Part shown: one piece after another, positions 35,901 through 49,049 of the stretch
Layout of the letters: the number at the start of each line of letters is the position of its first letter
Position numbering within the stretch: the stretch's first letter is position 1
Assembly: GCA_951799425.1 (NCBI GenBank)
Contig: OX637404.1
Location: forward strand, 20,997,545-21,061,544
Direction: 5' to 3'
DNA from: Ilex aquifolium
Taxonomy: Eukaryota; Streptophyta; Magnoliopsida; Aquifoliales; Aquifoliaceae
Length of the DNA stretch: 64,000 nucleotides
Notes under the pieces: generated by a model
Seen by the model: only the letters and a program-made list of their open reading frames with translations
The model's database searches: none
Told to the model about the DNA's origin: nothing
Position numbers and translations under genes: made by a program

Positions 35901-38365
35901 CCGGGTGGAGTAGACAACTCCGGTGAATATATTCTCGAGATGGTACATATGTAAGAGAGTAGAAATGCAGAAGGGAAAATTACAATTAGGCCTTTTGAAC
36001 TATATCCCTTGTTTTACATTGGCCCTTACACTATTGCCTCTCTCACATTGCACATTAAATTGTAGGTTTCAGTTTCATATTTTCCTAATCTTGAACTTTT
36101 GTCCAATTTTTAGTGCAAATCAAGGCAAAAATAGAACTGCACAATGCTAACAGATGATGGTTTTTTCTTCTCAATTGAGCAAAATTTTATTTTCTATCCA
36201 GATTTGTAGTGAAAAATTCAAAATTGGAGTAGCGTGAAACTCAAACTAATAGTTTAAAGTGCAATGTGAGAAAGAGAATAATTTAGGGGACAATATGAAA
36301 TGAGGAGAATAATTTAGGGGATCTAAGTGTAATTTACTCAAGTACCTATGCCTAACGCAATGGTTTTTAGGATGATCTTTGGCTAAACCAATCTTGGCAT
36401 AAGCTATTGCCACTATTGCTCCATTCGATAGGAGACGTACCCGAAAACGACATAACCAAATAACATGGATAAGATATTGGTCGGATAATGTGAAGCCTGA
36501 ATAATGAATACTATAAAATACGAGTATCATGCATGCTTGCAAGAGTTTCTAAGTAGCGCCGAAATTAAAACATTTTTTCGCCTATCATTGCAACTGATAG
36601 ATTTAAGGTTTGGAGCACCCTGATCACAACCAACTTCACAAATAAAACTTACATTGGAAAGAGATTATAACATTAAAATTAATAGAGCCAAGTGGGTTTA
36701 TGTGCAGATATTCATATTCCTTACCATTTCTTGACACCAAAGGAATAGTGGTGGTGGATGATAACAGAGTGGGTCCATTGTATGAGCACACTTTCCCCCC
36801 ATCACTTGCTCCCTCTCTCTCCTTCATAGGCATTCCTAGAAAGGTAAATCTCTTTACTCTTAAGAATTCATGATGTACCAAATCTTTATAATCTTACTAT
36901 TTTAAGAGTGTGTAAGCATACATATACATATATAGAATGACTATGGTACCGAACTATCACTTCTATTGAGAGTCAAGTTACATCTTTTAAATGTAAAGTT
37001 AAATTTATATGTGATAGAGCGTGAATAATCTCAATCAGTTGTAACTTCGCCTTTAAAAGTTGTATTTTTCATGATCGATCAAAATATTTCATAATCGACA
37101 ATGATTTTTTGAGTTATAACTTATACCCTTGTAACTTGACCTTAAATCATTGTAACTTTCGGTACCGTAGTCATTTTTTTAAGGGAACCTTTAATTTATA
37201 TTCACATATAGCTTAGAAAACATCATAGTTTTTTTGAGGAACAAATACAGAACCTAAAGAAGCTTTTGTCTACCCTGGGAATTAATTTTATGCAGGTCAT
37301 AGGGTTCCCTTTCTTTGAGTCACAAGCAAAATGGATAGCTCAGGTTCTGTCTGGCAAAAGAACATTGCCATCATGTGATGACATGATGCAGTCCATCAAG
37401 GAGTTCTACCACTCAAGGGAAGTTGCTGGCATTCCAAAGCATTATACCCATGAGATTGCAGATTTCGAGGTATAAATTTACTCTCACCACTCAGTCTTCT
37501 GAAGCATTGTGTTATTGTAGAGCTAATCATCTACTTATTTCATAAAAAATTTGAAGGAAAAATGACATTTTTGTTGTGGGTGTCTTGTATTCAACTCCAA
37601 GTAAATAACAGATTTGAAAACCTTTTCTCTTGAGGAATTTGAAAATGTGGATGTCTTAGATTCTATTCCAAGAGAGAGACGGCTTTGGAAACCTATTGTA
37701 TTAATCAGGAAACATGATATTTTTGGTCTATAAATAGATTGTAGATAACTTATTTTCTCTCGAAGCTTCTGGCTCTCTATTTTGGACATCCAATTCTAAA
37801 TCCGATTCTCTTGGCTAGAGAATTTTTTGTAATCTTCGTCTCAATGCTTTGCCCGTGGACATAAGTTTTCGAGGTGAACTATGTATATTTGTGTCTTCTC
37901 TATTTATATATTTTGCTTCGTTCTGTTGATTGTTTGTGGCCTTATTCATAACAGTTCAATGCACGAAACCCTTGTTACGGTTGGATCTAGAAATGTCATA
38001 TGTATGCAATATAGTCTTAGATCAAGGTTGTTTCATTGATTCAAATCCGTGATGTATATCAAAGTCACATTAACATTTGTTAATCTTATTGATCATTATG
38101 CTAAGACGCACGTGGAATGATAAAATTTTACCATGTCATAATTTATTTATTTTTTCCTTTACAGTACTGCGATCGCTATGCAGATCATGTTGGATTCCCC
38201 CACTTAGAAGAATGGAGGAAAGAGCTCTTGTTTTCAACTTTGAGAAATGCTCAAGTTAACTTGGAGACATATCGAGACTCATATGATGATGATGAGCTTC
38301 TTCAAGTGGCTTATCAGAGCCCTCATTTCACTCAATTTGGAACTCAAGCTTTTACTACTCCATGA
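32932..38365 (+). CDS. Flavin-containing monooxygenase, FMO GS-OX-like
   Basis: Seven exons: 32932-33484, 34208-34278, 34925-35083, 35189-35271, 36708-36843, 37296-37469 and 38165-38365, all GT..AG and in frame, giving 458 aa, the usual length of plant GS-OX-like FMOs. GAGPSG near the N-terminus is the FAD-binding GxGxxG motif. ATGHYSQPRLP is the conserved ATG segment closing exon 1. VIGNSMSGQD holds the NADPH-binding GxSxSG. The FMO-identifying region reads WRRKQMHSHIYR, with Arg where many FMOs have Gly. By family knowledge it is a flavin enzyme that oxygenates S- or N-containing small molecules with NADPH and O2. The substrate is unknown; true glucosinolate S-oxygenation is limited to Brassicales, so the GS-OX label describes similarity only. 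Recall places it nearest the GS-OX-like 8/9 clade. Introns 1, 2 and 4 have collected repeats. Confidence 0.93.
35540..35835. repeat. Degenerate tandem repeat in FMO intron 4
   Basis: About three imperfect units of roughly 90-110 bases. Each contains a poly-A/ATTATCACTTTTGTGG start, a GATTTA-AACATTTGTG block and a TTTTTACCACTGTTGTG block. It is AT-rich and has no coding potential. It may be an internal part of a decayed DNA transposon. Confidence 0.6.
35973..36339. mobile_element. Palindromic MITE in FMO intron 4 (copy A)
   Basis: The left end AAAATTACAATTAGGCC and the right end, read in reverse as AAATTACACTTAGATCCCC, form inverted termini. Subterminal blocks also pair (CTCTCACATTGCAC with GTGCAATGTGAGAAAG). 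The same family occurs at 38513-38890. No clear target-site duplication was seen. Confidence 0.65.
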
Positions 38366-38512
38366 GGCCATTGGTTTCACTTGAAACCCACAACTTTATA
38401 TATAAAAATAAAACACAGCCATTGCTCAATTGAAGTTGGTAAAATCAATGGCTACACAATATTAAAAGTGCTAGAAGAGAGAAAAAGAAAAGAAAAGAAA
38501 AGAAAAGAAAAG

Positions 38513-38890
38513 ACACATTTAGGCCTTGTGAATTATGCCCCTCATTTTACTCTGTTCCGTAAACTATCAACTTTCTCACATTGCACTTTAAACTTTAGAT
38601 TTGAGTTTCACATTGCCCAAATCAGACTTTTGTTCAAAATATTAATTTCACAAAAAATTTGGACAAAAATGGGATATCCCACAATATCAGGGGATGTGGT
38701 CTTTCCTTGCCTAGCTGGATATAGAATTCGATTTTTGTTTTGTTATGCAGGAAAAATTGGACAGAAGTCGATGATTGGTAAAATGCGAAGCTCAAACTAA
38801 CACTTCAACATGTAATCTGAGAAAGTAAATAGTTTAGAGAGCAATGTGAAACGAGAGGCATAGTTTAGGTGGTCTAAGTATAATTTACTC
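38513..38890. mobile_element. Palindromic MITE just downstream of FMO (copy B)
   Basis: It shares ACATTTAGGCCTTGTGAA, TTTCTCACATTGCACTTTAA and the GTCTAAGTATAATTTACTC end with copy A inside the FMO gene, in the same orientation. The left end abuts an (AAAAG)n microsatellite at about 38485-38510. It starts about 150 bases after the FMO stop codon and may contribute to the 3' end of the transcript. Confidence 0.65.
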
Positions 38891-40034
38891 TATTATTCAC
38901 AGTGATTTTCTTAATGCGTCGTAATGCATCATCTAGTTAACACTTAGAATTACTTTTTGAGCTTTTGAAAAGAGAAATTAAAGGAAAATTTTATTCAGAA
39001 TACAACAAAATGTATTTTTAGAAATTATAGTCGTACAACACTTTGTTGAGTTCATGAGAAAAATCTTTAAGGGGATAGATTGAATGTTTTCTTTCTATGT
39101 ATTACACTATTACTATAACAAGTTATATTCTTGTAAAATGTCTTGATATGTAATATATTTTAGAAGAATTTAAGACAGTCATGAACATGAGATAGCAAGT
39201 TTGATTCCCTCTAGCATAATCTGTATCTGCTTATTGTGGTTTTTGCTTTACTTTTTAATCCCAAAGTTCGATTTATTTTTCTTAGAAGTATGAACTTACC
39301 CATCTAATAAATTGTTCAGAATGTTGCTGTTTACTATCATGTGACAGCTCTCTGTAATACAATTATTACCCATGAATCAAGACAATGGTAAGCTTCCTAC
39401 AATTCAAAGCATTGACTTTATGGTTTAAAGTGACTTGACACCTACTGAGACGATACTGTTACACAATACATATAAATGTCGAGTCTTGCACAACTCGATC
39501 GAGTCGTCTAAGTTATATCTTTGTCAATCTTGAGTCGCCGAGTTATCGTCACTGATTCGGCTGATACGGTTCCGCGATGACATGAATCCCTCATTATGTT
39601 CAACATTTTCTTTGAGATCGTATCACCCACTGCAATACCGTGACCAATATGTCTTAAAACTCTCTGAATCGATGGCCAATACCGCAACCTTAAACCATGA
39701 TTGACATTTGACACAAACAAATAGAAATCAATCAGTCCAATGACATTTTCATCTTCTTTTTTCAATTCAAATTCCACTTGCAACAATCATAAGATGGGGC
39801 AGTAACTGATGCATAGCATCCATACTATACGTGTCGGGTATGCATATATGCTGCTGCCTGTAAGCTATAAACAGAGTATCCCAAACTAAATTTAGATTAA
39901 GTAATATGTACAAAGCAATCTGATTCTTCGCAAATGACCTTAGTCCAAAATTCGTAGCCAAAAAAAAAAACCATGTCCTCACTTTCTTATAATGACCCAA
40001 AAACCTATCTCCCTTCAAGTAACCATTGGTACAT
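38891..40034. other. Intergenic between FMO and DUF863 (convergent)
   Basis: The two genes face each other, so this holds both 3' flanks. The stretch 39480-39800 is less AT-rich, with a 92-aa minus-strand frame that I do not recognise. Confidence 0.4.
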
Positions 40035-43000
40035 TTAAGTAAAAGTAAGAGATGGATTACTAGCTGGAAATCTTTGGCCCCTGCGCCGTCTATTGTTCTT
40101 CCCCCAACCTGTTACGCTGCATCCTTCCCCGAAGCCCAATTCATTGACATTAGTTTGCTGCTTCAAAAGTGAGTACATTGTGTGCTGTGTGCCATTGGAA
40201 CAAGAAATACGTGACTGCCTCTTCCCTCTTGCACACCCATTTTTACCCACATTTCTCCTTCCTGAACCTGTCGCCATAGTAGTATCAGCACTTTCTGTTT
40301 GGAAGTCCTTTCGTCGCCTTGCCCTCCTTGTCTGGACCCTCCTCTGCTGACTTGATATGAAAATGGGACGTGTTCCATTCTTTCTCTGACGATTACGCTT
40401 GCAACAATACTCTTCCACCTCCATCTCTGTAGGCTTCAATGTCATGGTATCAAAGTTATCAATTACATTGGGTAAAATTTCATTGTGATCACCATCAGCA
40501 GCACCAGTCAGAAATGTTTCAACCTCCTTCTCTAGATCACCTGCCATAGAACAAACTATCCCGGAAAACCAATTTAGGCAGTCACTGAAAGCTTCTGATT
40601 GCTTACCAGTGGCATTCTCCAAACACAGTGGAACCCCAGATGTAGAAATTAAGAATATAGCTTCTGCAGCAGTCCTGGCGAGTTTCGCCTCTGGAACCCT
40701 ATCTTCCTGTTTTGAAGGTGTCTCAAGTTGGTGTTCCTCAGATTCTCCTCTAGGTGGTGAACATTCCTTATTTTCTGGACTAACAGGTGCCTCCAAATCC
40801 ATTCCTGGTGCAATTTTCATGACGAGAGTTGGAGTAGCAGGTGCAAGTGAAGACTCATCTTCTATTATGAGAGAATTCAGGTCGATGTGATTACGAAAGT
40901 CAGAAACCTTATTAACAACTCCAATATGTACCACAACATCATCTGTGCCAGAGTTTCCAGAATCCAGTGAAGAATCAGGAGCAGCCCAACTATCATGTAC
41001 CCTCATTTTCTCTCTGTTTTCTAAGTCTCCATTTTCAAACGGATGGGAAAAGACTGATTCCATCACAGCTGAATGTTGTGTTTCTTCATCGAGTTTGCTA
41101 TTACTGTCCGCCTTTGCTCTAAACCAATGGGATCCCTCCACTGAGTCTTCAGGCTTCTTTCCTTCACCTGCAATCCTGTTATTTTCTCGAGAAACTGTTG
41201 TGTCTAACGAACAGCTAGGGGGCATGGAGTTATAATTCACACCCATACGAGTGGAATCCTTAAAGCTTTCTGAAAGATCATGGTGTTTGGAAGAAGAGTT
41301 GTTGTGACCATTCCTGGTTAGAGGATTAAGACTCGTCAAAGGAGGGAAGGCCATCAATGTCATGGACTTTGACTGGAATTCAGGGGAAAAGCTGTTCGGA
41401 AGGGAGCTCACACTTCCAAACCTTGGGCTACATGTGGAATTTCTGCTTGGATGAAACTTGTTTCCAATATGGGTAGGCCAACCTACAGATGATTTAGAAT
41501 TTTTTGTCAATGACGTACGAGTATCAACACCTGGAAGTGCTTGAACTGCTATAGGGATGTGTCTCAAGTTATGTATTGCTTTCCTTTGAGATGGAACCGA
41601 TGATGGCTCAGACTTAGCCACGTCAGACTGAGTAACAAGCTGGTTTAAAGTGGGTATAGAATAACTGACCAGCACTGGATAGTTATCATTGCAAAGATTA
41701 TGATTTCTTTCGGGGATGTTTAGTTCCAAATTTGTTCTTTCACTCCACATTTCTTGGTCAACCTTATCCAATAGATTGATCCTTGGATGTTCATGACCTT
41801 GAAGTTCAACACATGATCTGGATAATCTTTCTTGACAGGAAACTTGAAAGAGAGGACTCAAATTGCTTCCACTTTTCCCTGGAAAGGTAAGCACTAACCA
41901 AACTTTAAAAAAGGACGGTGAATACAATAAAAAAAACAACCATAATCTAGATGAAACAACATCGTGTCGTTTTTAGGAAGCAAGGAAGAAAGATAAAACA
42001 ATAATGAAACCATTTTTATTTGCAATCCCAAACATAATTCTCACCTGCTTCATCATTGTAAGTTTGCAGCTCCTGTTGCCTATCATATATCATCTTTGAG
42101 CAATCCTGGAAACCCTTTCCTGCATTAATAGTATGGACAATTTCTTTATTCAGTAGTAAGAAGTCTGAATTCAACATCCCAGAGAGATTGTGGCCCTGGT
42201 ACGGAATCTCCACATGGCAGGTGTCCGAGCCCAGTAGGCTAGTGGAATTTGGAGTTCCTCGATCATCAAGCTGGATAGGCTCATTCAAGTCAACCAAATG
42301 TTTCGTTTTCCTGGAAAATGAATCAGGGCTGACAGGACCTCCTTGGCCACCGGAGAACACAACACTGCCTGAAATTCTCTTAGAAGGATAATATGGCATC
42401 TCTGGCACTTCAGAAACCTCGTTTTCTTCCAACTGCTCCTCTTCTTCACTGTCGATGTACTCATCAGCTGGAAGTTCAAGATCCAACATTCTTTTCCCGG
42501 AGTCGTCGTTTCGTGATAATGACAAGTTGCAGTCTTCCTTATGGCTTTTACTCAAGGAAGGTTCACAATCTGCTTTCATGTTATTTCCCACAACAAAACT
42601 TGAAAATGCTTGAAAGTTTTCAGCATTTAATGCATAGGACCTATTACTGGCAGGGTTTTCCCAGGGCAAGCTTGAAATGTGCCACATCTTCTGTTCCACT
42701 TCAGATGGCTTTTGAGGGAAAACAAGATTTGACTGAAATGTTTGCAACCGTAAATGATGTTCACACTTTTCTCTCAATCTAATTTCCTCCATTAATTCCC
42801 TTTGTCTTCTGTAAAGGCGATGGAGTTCAAGGACCTGGAAGGGAAAAATGCTTTCACAATCAGCAGTCTAGGAACTGTGAAGGGTGTGTTTTGATCAAGA
42901 AGAACAACTTCCCAGCAAGAATCATTTAGTTAAATACAAAGGCGATTTGTGAACATTCTCGTTGCCCTATCAAGGTGGAAGGTGAACAAATTGCTTGGGC

Positions 43001-43741
43001 TAACATGGGCCAGAGCTACAAAACACTTCTTTTTGAGCTCTGAATATCCAATTTTCTTCCAAACAGCACACCATTAATATTTTGAACTCAACATTCTTCC
43101 AGACTCGCTCTCCAAGCAAAATACACATCAAATGGTTACATGATTGCAAAGAAAATGGAATATCAAGCTCTGCTGGCTAGCAGCAGTCTTTATCCACTCA
43201 GAGTTGCCAAATCCACCATCACCCAGTGTTCTTTTAATCAAAATTTGAGGAATTTCAAAAGGTTAACAACCAAAGAAGTTCTTCATCAGAATCACCAGAT
43301 TTTTTTTTTATCTAAATAAGATAATAAGCTAATAATGTAATCCTATAAGGCATTACCTGAATTACATTTTAAAGATTTGAACAAATGATACAATTCTGAA
43401 ATTATATTAAAACAAAGTGAAAGTGCTCCATTAATAACATAAGTTCACAAATGCTTCAAGTCAAGATGATGCAACAAGTAAAATCCGAGACTTGACATTG
43501 AAAGTTGGGTGGAATATACCTGATTTCTAAATGTGGCTTCATGTTTGAGTATAGTCTGGCTTAAAATTTCTTTGACATGCCCTAGATTCTGGTTTGTAGT
43601 AAATGTTGGTGATAAATCATTGTAGAGGTTTGTACTCTTCTGGGTTCCATCACCATAATATGGGGGCCATCTATTGCCATTAGCCCCAATATTGAGATCG
43701 TTATTGGGGTAACATCCATGGAGGTAGCTTGTACACTGCAT
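40035..43741 (-). CDS. DUF863 family plant protein
   Basis: Three exons on the minus strand: 43741-43520, 42834-42045 and 41878-40035, GT..AG and in frame, giving 951 aa. The ATG at 43741 is preceded by an in-frame TAG, which fixes the start. Recognisable family features: N-terminal MQCTSYLHGCYPNNDLN; a predicted helical ELHRLYRRQRELMEEIR at about 77-93 right after the first intron; LDLELPADEYIDSE at 191-204; VDLNEPI at 255-261; and a basic C-terminus with GWGKNNRRRRGQRFP. The central half is Ser-rich and probably disordered. Pfam lists the family as of unknown function. The LDLEL and DLNEP strings resemble EAR-type repression motifs, which is inference only. Basic clusters (KRNRQRK, RRARRRK) suggest a nuclear protein. 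Opposite-strand ORFs are shadows. Confidence 0.9.
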
Positions 43742-45277
43742 CTCCCTCTAGTTCCTGGCAATGGCTTGACGGAAAAAGGAGCACATGTTTGAGTACCAAG
43801 CTTTGTAATTTTTATTCAGAGACAACCGAATCCAAAATTAAAGAGCTTTCCATAAGCAATAAATCAGAAGACACAAAAATTCCTTGTCAAAACAAATGAG
43901 GAACTTGTGGGGTATAGGAAGACAGTTCAATCTCACTTTTCCAACTCAGTAGAATGAGCTTAAAACAATCGATCCTATAACAACCTTTTGCTCTCTTTTA
44001 AAGTAATCAGGAAGTTGCAACCCATCCAAATAAATCTTCTAACCCATCTGACTCATCATGATTGCATTATTCTACATCTTTATCACCAGATCAATTTCAA
44101 AGACAGTTTGAATATAAAATTTTCAAAGGCAAGGATAACATGACACATTCATGAAAAGCACTAACTGATTAAAATGGAGATACGAATCCGGACTTACACA
44201 AGGAATTTGCAAAAAAAAAGAATAAGAATTTACCATCTTTGATGTGTGCACAATGAATATTCATGAAGGATGTTAATTTTTCCAGATAAGAGGAAAACTA
44301 ATTGATAGTGTTTTTGTGCTTGTTATCAAGTAATAGTTCAAAGCAGCAAGCACCACATACACAGGCTATGTCAACACCTAAAGAGTATTCAGATGGCTCA
44401 CCTCAAGCTCACCAAATCAAACTAGATTGCCCCAAATCTACTTGTTTCGGGTGTCACTTTGACATATATCTTCAGGCCTTGTATCTTCAGACTGTGACAA
44501 ATAGAGTCATAGCTCACTAATTATTCATGTAAAAAGATCGTCTTACTTCAATGGGTAGACTGCATTTTCAAACTCAGTAACATAATCTACCAGCTCATAT
44601 CCAACTTCAGCATATCAAAAAGGCATAAATTTTCACAAAAAATAATTTTCTGAACATAAAAAATTGATAACGAAAGAGCTAATCCACTCAAAATTCTGGA
44701 AACACCATAAGGCTAAATTTTATCTAAATTCCAATTAGAGGCCATAGTTGTCCTTATAATAATTTAGTGGCACACTTTCCTTCTTCCAGAGGTTTTAAGG
44801 TCAAATTGAACCTGGACTCCATAAAAATCTTCCTCAAGGGAGAGAGAACCCCATTCATTCTTTACACTCAATTCGCATATATTTGCCACAGGGTAGGGAG
44901 AACTCCATTTGTTGTTTAGACTAAACTCAAAGACCTTTGCCGCAGGGTAGAATTCAAAACACCAGGCGCAAAGCACATTCTCCAATTGAATTCAATCTAC
45001 TTTATGTACTTCCATCCCTGATGAAAAAATCAGGAACAATTCCGAAATTCAGGGAATTTAGGTATGATAAGCGAAATGAAAACTCTTGTAACTAGGCACA
45101 CCAGAACATTTCATAATGCCACCAGAGCATTAATTCAATCAGAATCAGAAGCCCAACAATGGGATATAACAGTATCACACCCATAAAATATAACAACTAG
45201 GATATAACAGAGCAGGAACAAGGTACTTAGAGTCCTTTGTCTGCAGTGAGTAAGAATCCCCATTCAAGGTCAGATTT

Positions 45278-45318
<41 letters not shown>

Positions 45319-46123
45319 CACAGAGAGAGAGAGAGAGAGACAGAGAGAATCAGCAAATACCACAATCATTGTTAAAACATTACAAGAATTTTCAAAGGCA
45401 AAATACAAAAAGCATTAAAAGATATGAAACAAAAGAAAAAAACTAGAATCACAAGGCATAGATCAAAAATAAAAATCACCAAACCCACTATCTCAAGCAG
45501 ATAAAACACCCAAAAAAATAAGATTTTAACAGGTATATACATGGATACATATATACATGCACAATTCGAACAACAAAATGCCGAAAAGGGAAAAACAAAA
45601 AAAATCAAAACCCATAAAATCATGTCATCAAATTTTTTATCTCAAACTCACGTTCACTTACGTCCTTCTGCTTCTATCCCAGTGTAAATACTCATTCAGA
45701 ACCAGCTCAAAACTTGCTCGAGAGCACAGGGCAAGAAAAACTAAGAACAATCAGACCCACCTTCCAGAAAACATGGTACAGAGCCACAGGAAGCTCAAAC
45801 AGCAAAATGGGTATTGTTGAAAATCCATGAAAGGAGGATTAGATAGTCATCAAGAACAGAAAAATGCAAGGAAAAAAAAGGCAGATTTGCATCTACTGGG
45901 GCCACTCTTTAGTTACAAGGAAGAGAGAGAGAGAGAGACTTATATGAGAAGCGACATGAGATCTGTCAATACATGGGTCCATCTTCTCATTTATAGCTAT
46001 GTTTGGATTTTTGGAGAAAATGGGTCTGTTTAGATTCTCTCCACCACCATTCTCCTAGAGACACATCGAAGTGAGTAAGATAAGCTAATATACAGTCCAA
46101 GGGCTAACTGTGGTTTTGAAAAA
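43742..46123 (-). promoter_or_regulatory. Leader and promoter region of the DUF863 gene
   Basis: No other gene is supported. The region contains a (GT)n(GA)n tract at 45280-45350 and a second GA tract near 45922-45940; on the gene's strand these are CT-rich, as is common in plant 5'UTRs and core promoters. A leader intron is likely. The transcription start is probably near 45900-46050 but cannot be placed exactly. Confidence 0.35.
45280..45350. repeat. Compound (GT)n(GA)n microsatellite
   Basis: GTGTGTGTGTGTGTGAGAGA runs into an interrupted GA/CAGA tract. It lies upstream of the DUF863 coding start, in the probable leader region. Confidence 0.9.
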
Positions 46124-46133
46124 TAAATAAAAT

Positions 46134-47311
46134 GGTAAATTTCATTCACACCCCCTATAATTATTTATATATTCAATGATGCCCCCTAACCTGTTTCTTC
46201 TGAAATTTCACTACACCCATTTCTAGATTTTATTGTTGAATTAATTACACCTCCTGCTGTTAATAATGTGTTCTGACAACTTGAAAAGTGAAAATCATGA
46301 CTTAAATATTGTAACATTATGCTGAATATATCCTTTACTTGCACCACCTTATAACTACTCCACTTGCTTGAAGAAACGAAGGTCTATAACCTTCTCTGAA
46401 AAAAGAACAAAGGTCTCATAGCTTAAAGATTAATTATGTTAATTAGAATGTAATTTTACTAAATTATCCATGATATATTTTAAAAAATTCAAGTCGATTA
46501 AAAATTATATTTTTTTATGTATTAAAATTTGAGTTGATTAAAATTCGATTTTAATCGTCTCAAATCAAATTTTAATCAACTCGCATTGAATTTTAATCGG
46601 CCCAATTTTGATATATAAAAATATAAATTTTAATTGACTCAAATTTTAATATGTAAAAAAAGAATTTTAATCAATTTGAATCGAATTTTAATTGACACGA
46701 ATTTTAATAAGTAAAAAATATAAATTTTTATCAACTCGAATCGAATTTTAATCGGCATTAGCAGGTCAGGTTGAGCTTAAATCAGCTCAAATTTTAATAC
46801 ATAAAAAAAATAAAATTTAATCAGCTTGAATTGAATTTTAATTGACTCAAATTTTAATATATAGAAAAACAAATTTTAATCGGCGCTATCAGCTTAGGTT
46901 GGGCTCAAATGAATTTTAATACGTAGAAAAATAAATTTTAATATTTAGAAAAATAAATTTTAATCGAATTTTATGTAGAAAGATCGTTTGAGGTTTATGT
47001 ATGGGTAATTTTGATATTTTAGGTGAAAGTGTCAATGATATTTAAATATAATTTAGAAGGGGTGTTAGTGATGTTTTGGATAATAGAAGGGGTGTCTTTA
47101 AGAATATGATAAACTAGAAGGGATGTGACTGCAATTTTTCCTAAAATTATATATAATATCTGATATACGTATATCATATGTAAGGGCATTTATGTAAAAT
47201 GGTTTCCTCTGAGCAGACAACTTGATGAGGGGTCTCAGTGAAATTTCATAAAAAGTTAGGGTTATCATTGAATATATGAATAATTACAGGGGGTGTGAAT
47301 GAAGTTTATCC
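46134..47311. mobile_element. Mutator-like MITE with internal tandem repeats
   Basis: The ends GGTAAATTTCATTCACACC and, reversed, GGATAAACTTCATTCACACC continue as an inverted repeat for roughly 60 bases or more. It is flanked by a 10-base direct repeat, TAAATAAAAT (46124-46133 and 47312-47321), consistent with the 9-bp duplications of Mutator-like elements plus a chance match. No ORF of note. Confidence 0.82.
46485..46975. repeat. AT-rich tandem repeat inside the Mutator-like MITE
   Basis: Repeated, diverged units built on AATTTTAATCGACTCAAAT and TTTTAATATRTAAAAAAA, several times in succession with a period near 60-70 bases. Non-coding. Confidence 0.65.
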
Positions 47312-47321
47312 TAAATAAAAT

Positions 47322-48722
47322 TTTGATATTATATCTCCATATTTTATTTGATAAAAATATGATATGTATAAAATTATATAGTATTTTTTAACTAATAATT
47401 ATAAATCTTTCAAACTAAAACTAATAGATGCAGATCAATTTCGTTTAGGGAATTTAGGCCCCAAACGAAAAAAGCACCACTAACATAGTCCATATCATAG
47501 ATTTAAATCCATAAAAATTGAGTCTAAGAAAAAGTCTAATTCAAATTTTAGCCAGTAAAAAAATCCTATTTAAATAATTTAGACCCAAAAGTCTAGCCCA
47601 ATAATACACAATTAAATTTAAAAAGAAAAATAAAAATATACAAAAAGTAATATACAGTAAGCATCACTAATTATTCTCTCTGTGACACACACATATTCTC
47701 CCACTAGTAATATTTTTGTCTTTATCTGAAATTAAAACATAAATCAAACCATATATTTTCATCCCCTCTCCCTTCCAATACCAATATTTCTTTTTTAATC
47801 TATTACTAGTGCAATACTTTTCTAAATAACTAAAGACACAAGATTAATCTAGTAATTCTCTCTATTTTTTCTCTAGTAATCAATGTTAGGGTAAAGTCCA
47901 TGTATCTTATCTATTTTTGTGGGTCACATCAATAAATGGAGTTTTATTCTTTTATAATTTTAATATTTTTTAATTCCAAACTCATATTATTTTCTTATGA
48001 TAGAAGTGTTTGGTTGATTTATAAATATGATAATTAGAAAAAAAAATTAGATTAAAATTAGGTGAATGAACAAGCATAGATCTCATAAAATTAGAAAGTT
48101 TAGGTAGATTAGTCATGTGATTAATTGAAAAGATGTGTATAAAATTTGAGTGCAAAACTTGACTAATAATCATTATTTTAAAAATTGAGATTTATTTTAA
48201 GTTAATTTTAAAAAATAAAAAAGACTTCATTTAGAGTCGTTGTTACAGACCTCAAAGTGTATCGAGCCACCCCTAATGGGCTACTTAAGAGATTTTGACA
48301 AGTGCGAGTCAAATAAGAGATTAGAGAGACAAACAAATATACAAATCTACTTGTTAAAAAAAAGAGTACTTAGCCACGATGATTTAAATGTTGCATGTAG
48401 ATAACATAAGTATGAGATAACTCATATGTAATGTTTAATCTATATTTATACAAGTAATAAATGACAACTAAGTCCAAAAAAATTTAATTTCCTTTTATAT
48501 TTTTTTTTTCGTCAATATTTCCTTTTATATCTTTAAGCAACTACATAATGCCACTTTTGTCTTTCTACTCCACCTTCAATCATGGAATTGGCAATTAATG
48601 CACTTTCATTGTGAATAACTCTCCGGATAGTATTAGTGGTATACACCACTTTTTATTTACTCATTTATTTGAATTTGAACTCCATTAAAAGTGACTTTTT
48701 CAATATAAATACAGTATATATT
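47322..48722. other. Intergenic, no gene seen
   Basis: AT-rich, many stops in all frames, no clear repeat structure. Confidence 0.5.
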
Positions 48723-48926
48723 TTATGACCAGCCCCACAAACCTATCCATTTGGAAATGGACGGTGTTGACGAAACGTTCAGAGAAGCATTCTTAGAGTC
48801 AAGTTCAGCTTTCTTTATAACTGCTACAGACCGCAACCCAAATTTGTAGGCACTAGCAGAGACTGCTACTACTACTACCATAGAAAGCGCATTGATCACA
48901 CCGACAAAATCACTAGTATGATTCAA
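48723..48926 (-). other. Isolated ORF, possible gene relic
   Basis: A 67-aa frame with a hydrophobic stretch (INALSMVVVVAVSASAY) and a Ser/Lys-rich tail. It stands out as less AT-rich than the flanks. There is no neighbouring exon, family match or promoter. Possibly a fragment of a retroposed or decayed gene. Confidence 0.15.
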
Positions 48927-49049
48927 TCAGTTTGTGTTCAGATTGAGTCAAAACCGATTGGTCAGCCAAGTTGAGGGCTCTAAGTTTTTGATCGAGCCAA
49001 TAAAACTTGGGACCAAGTTGATCCAATTCTGAAGTACCCATCATGGGCG

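Noticed and set aside
40093-41235. Plus-strand ORFs of 85-96 aa
   Set aside because: Antisense shadows of the DUF863 gene.
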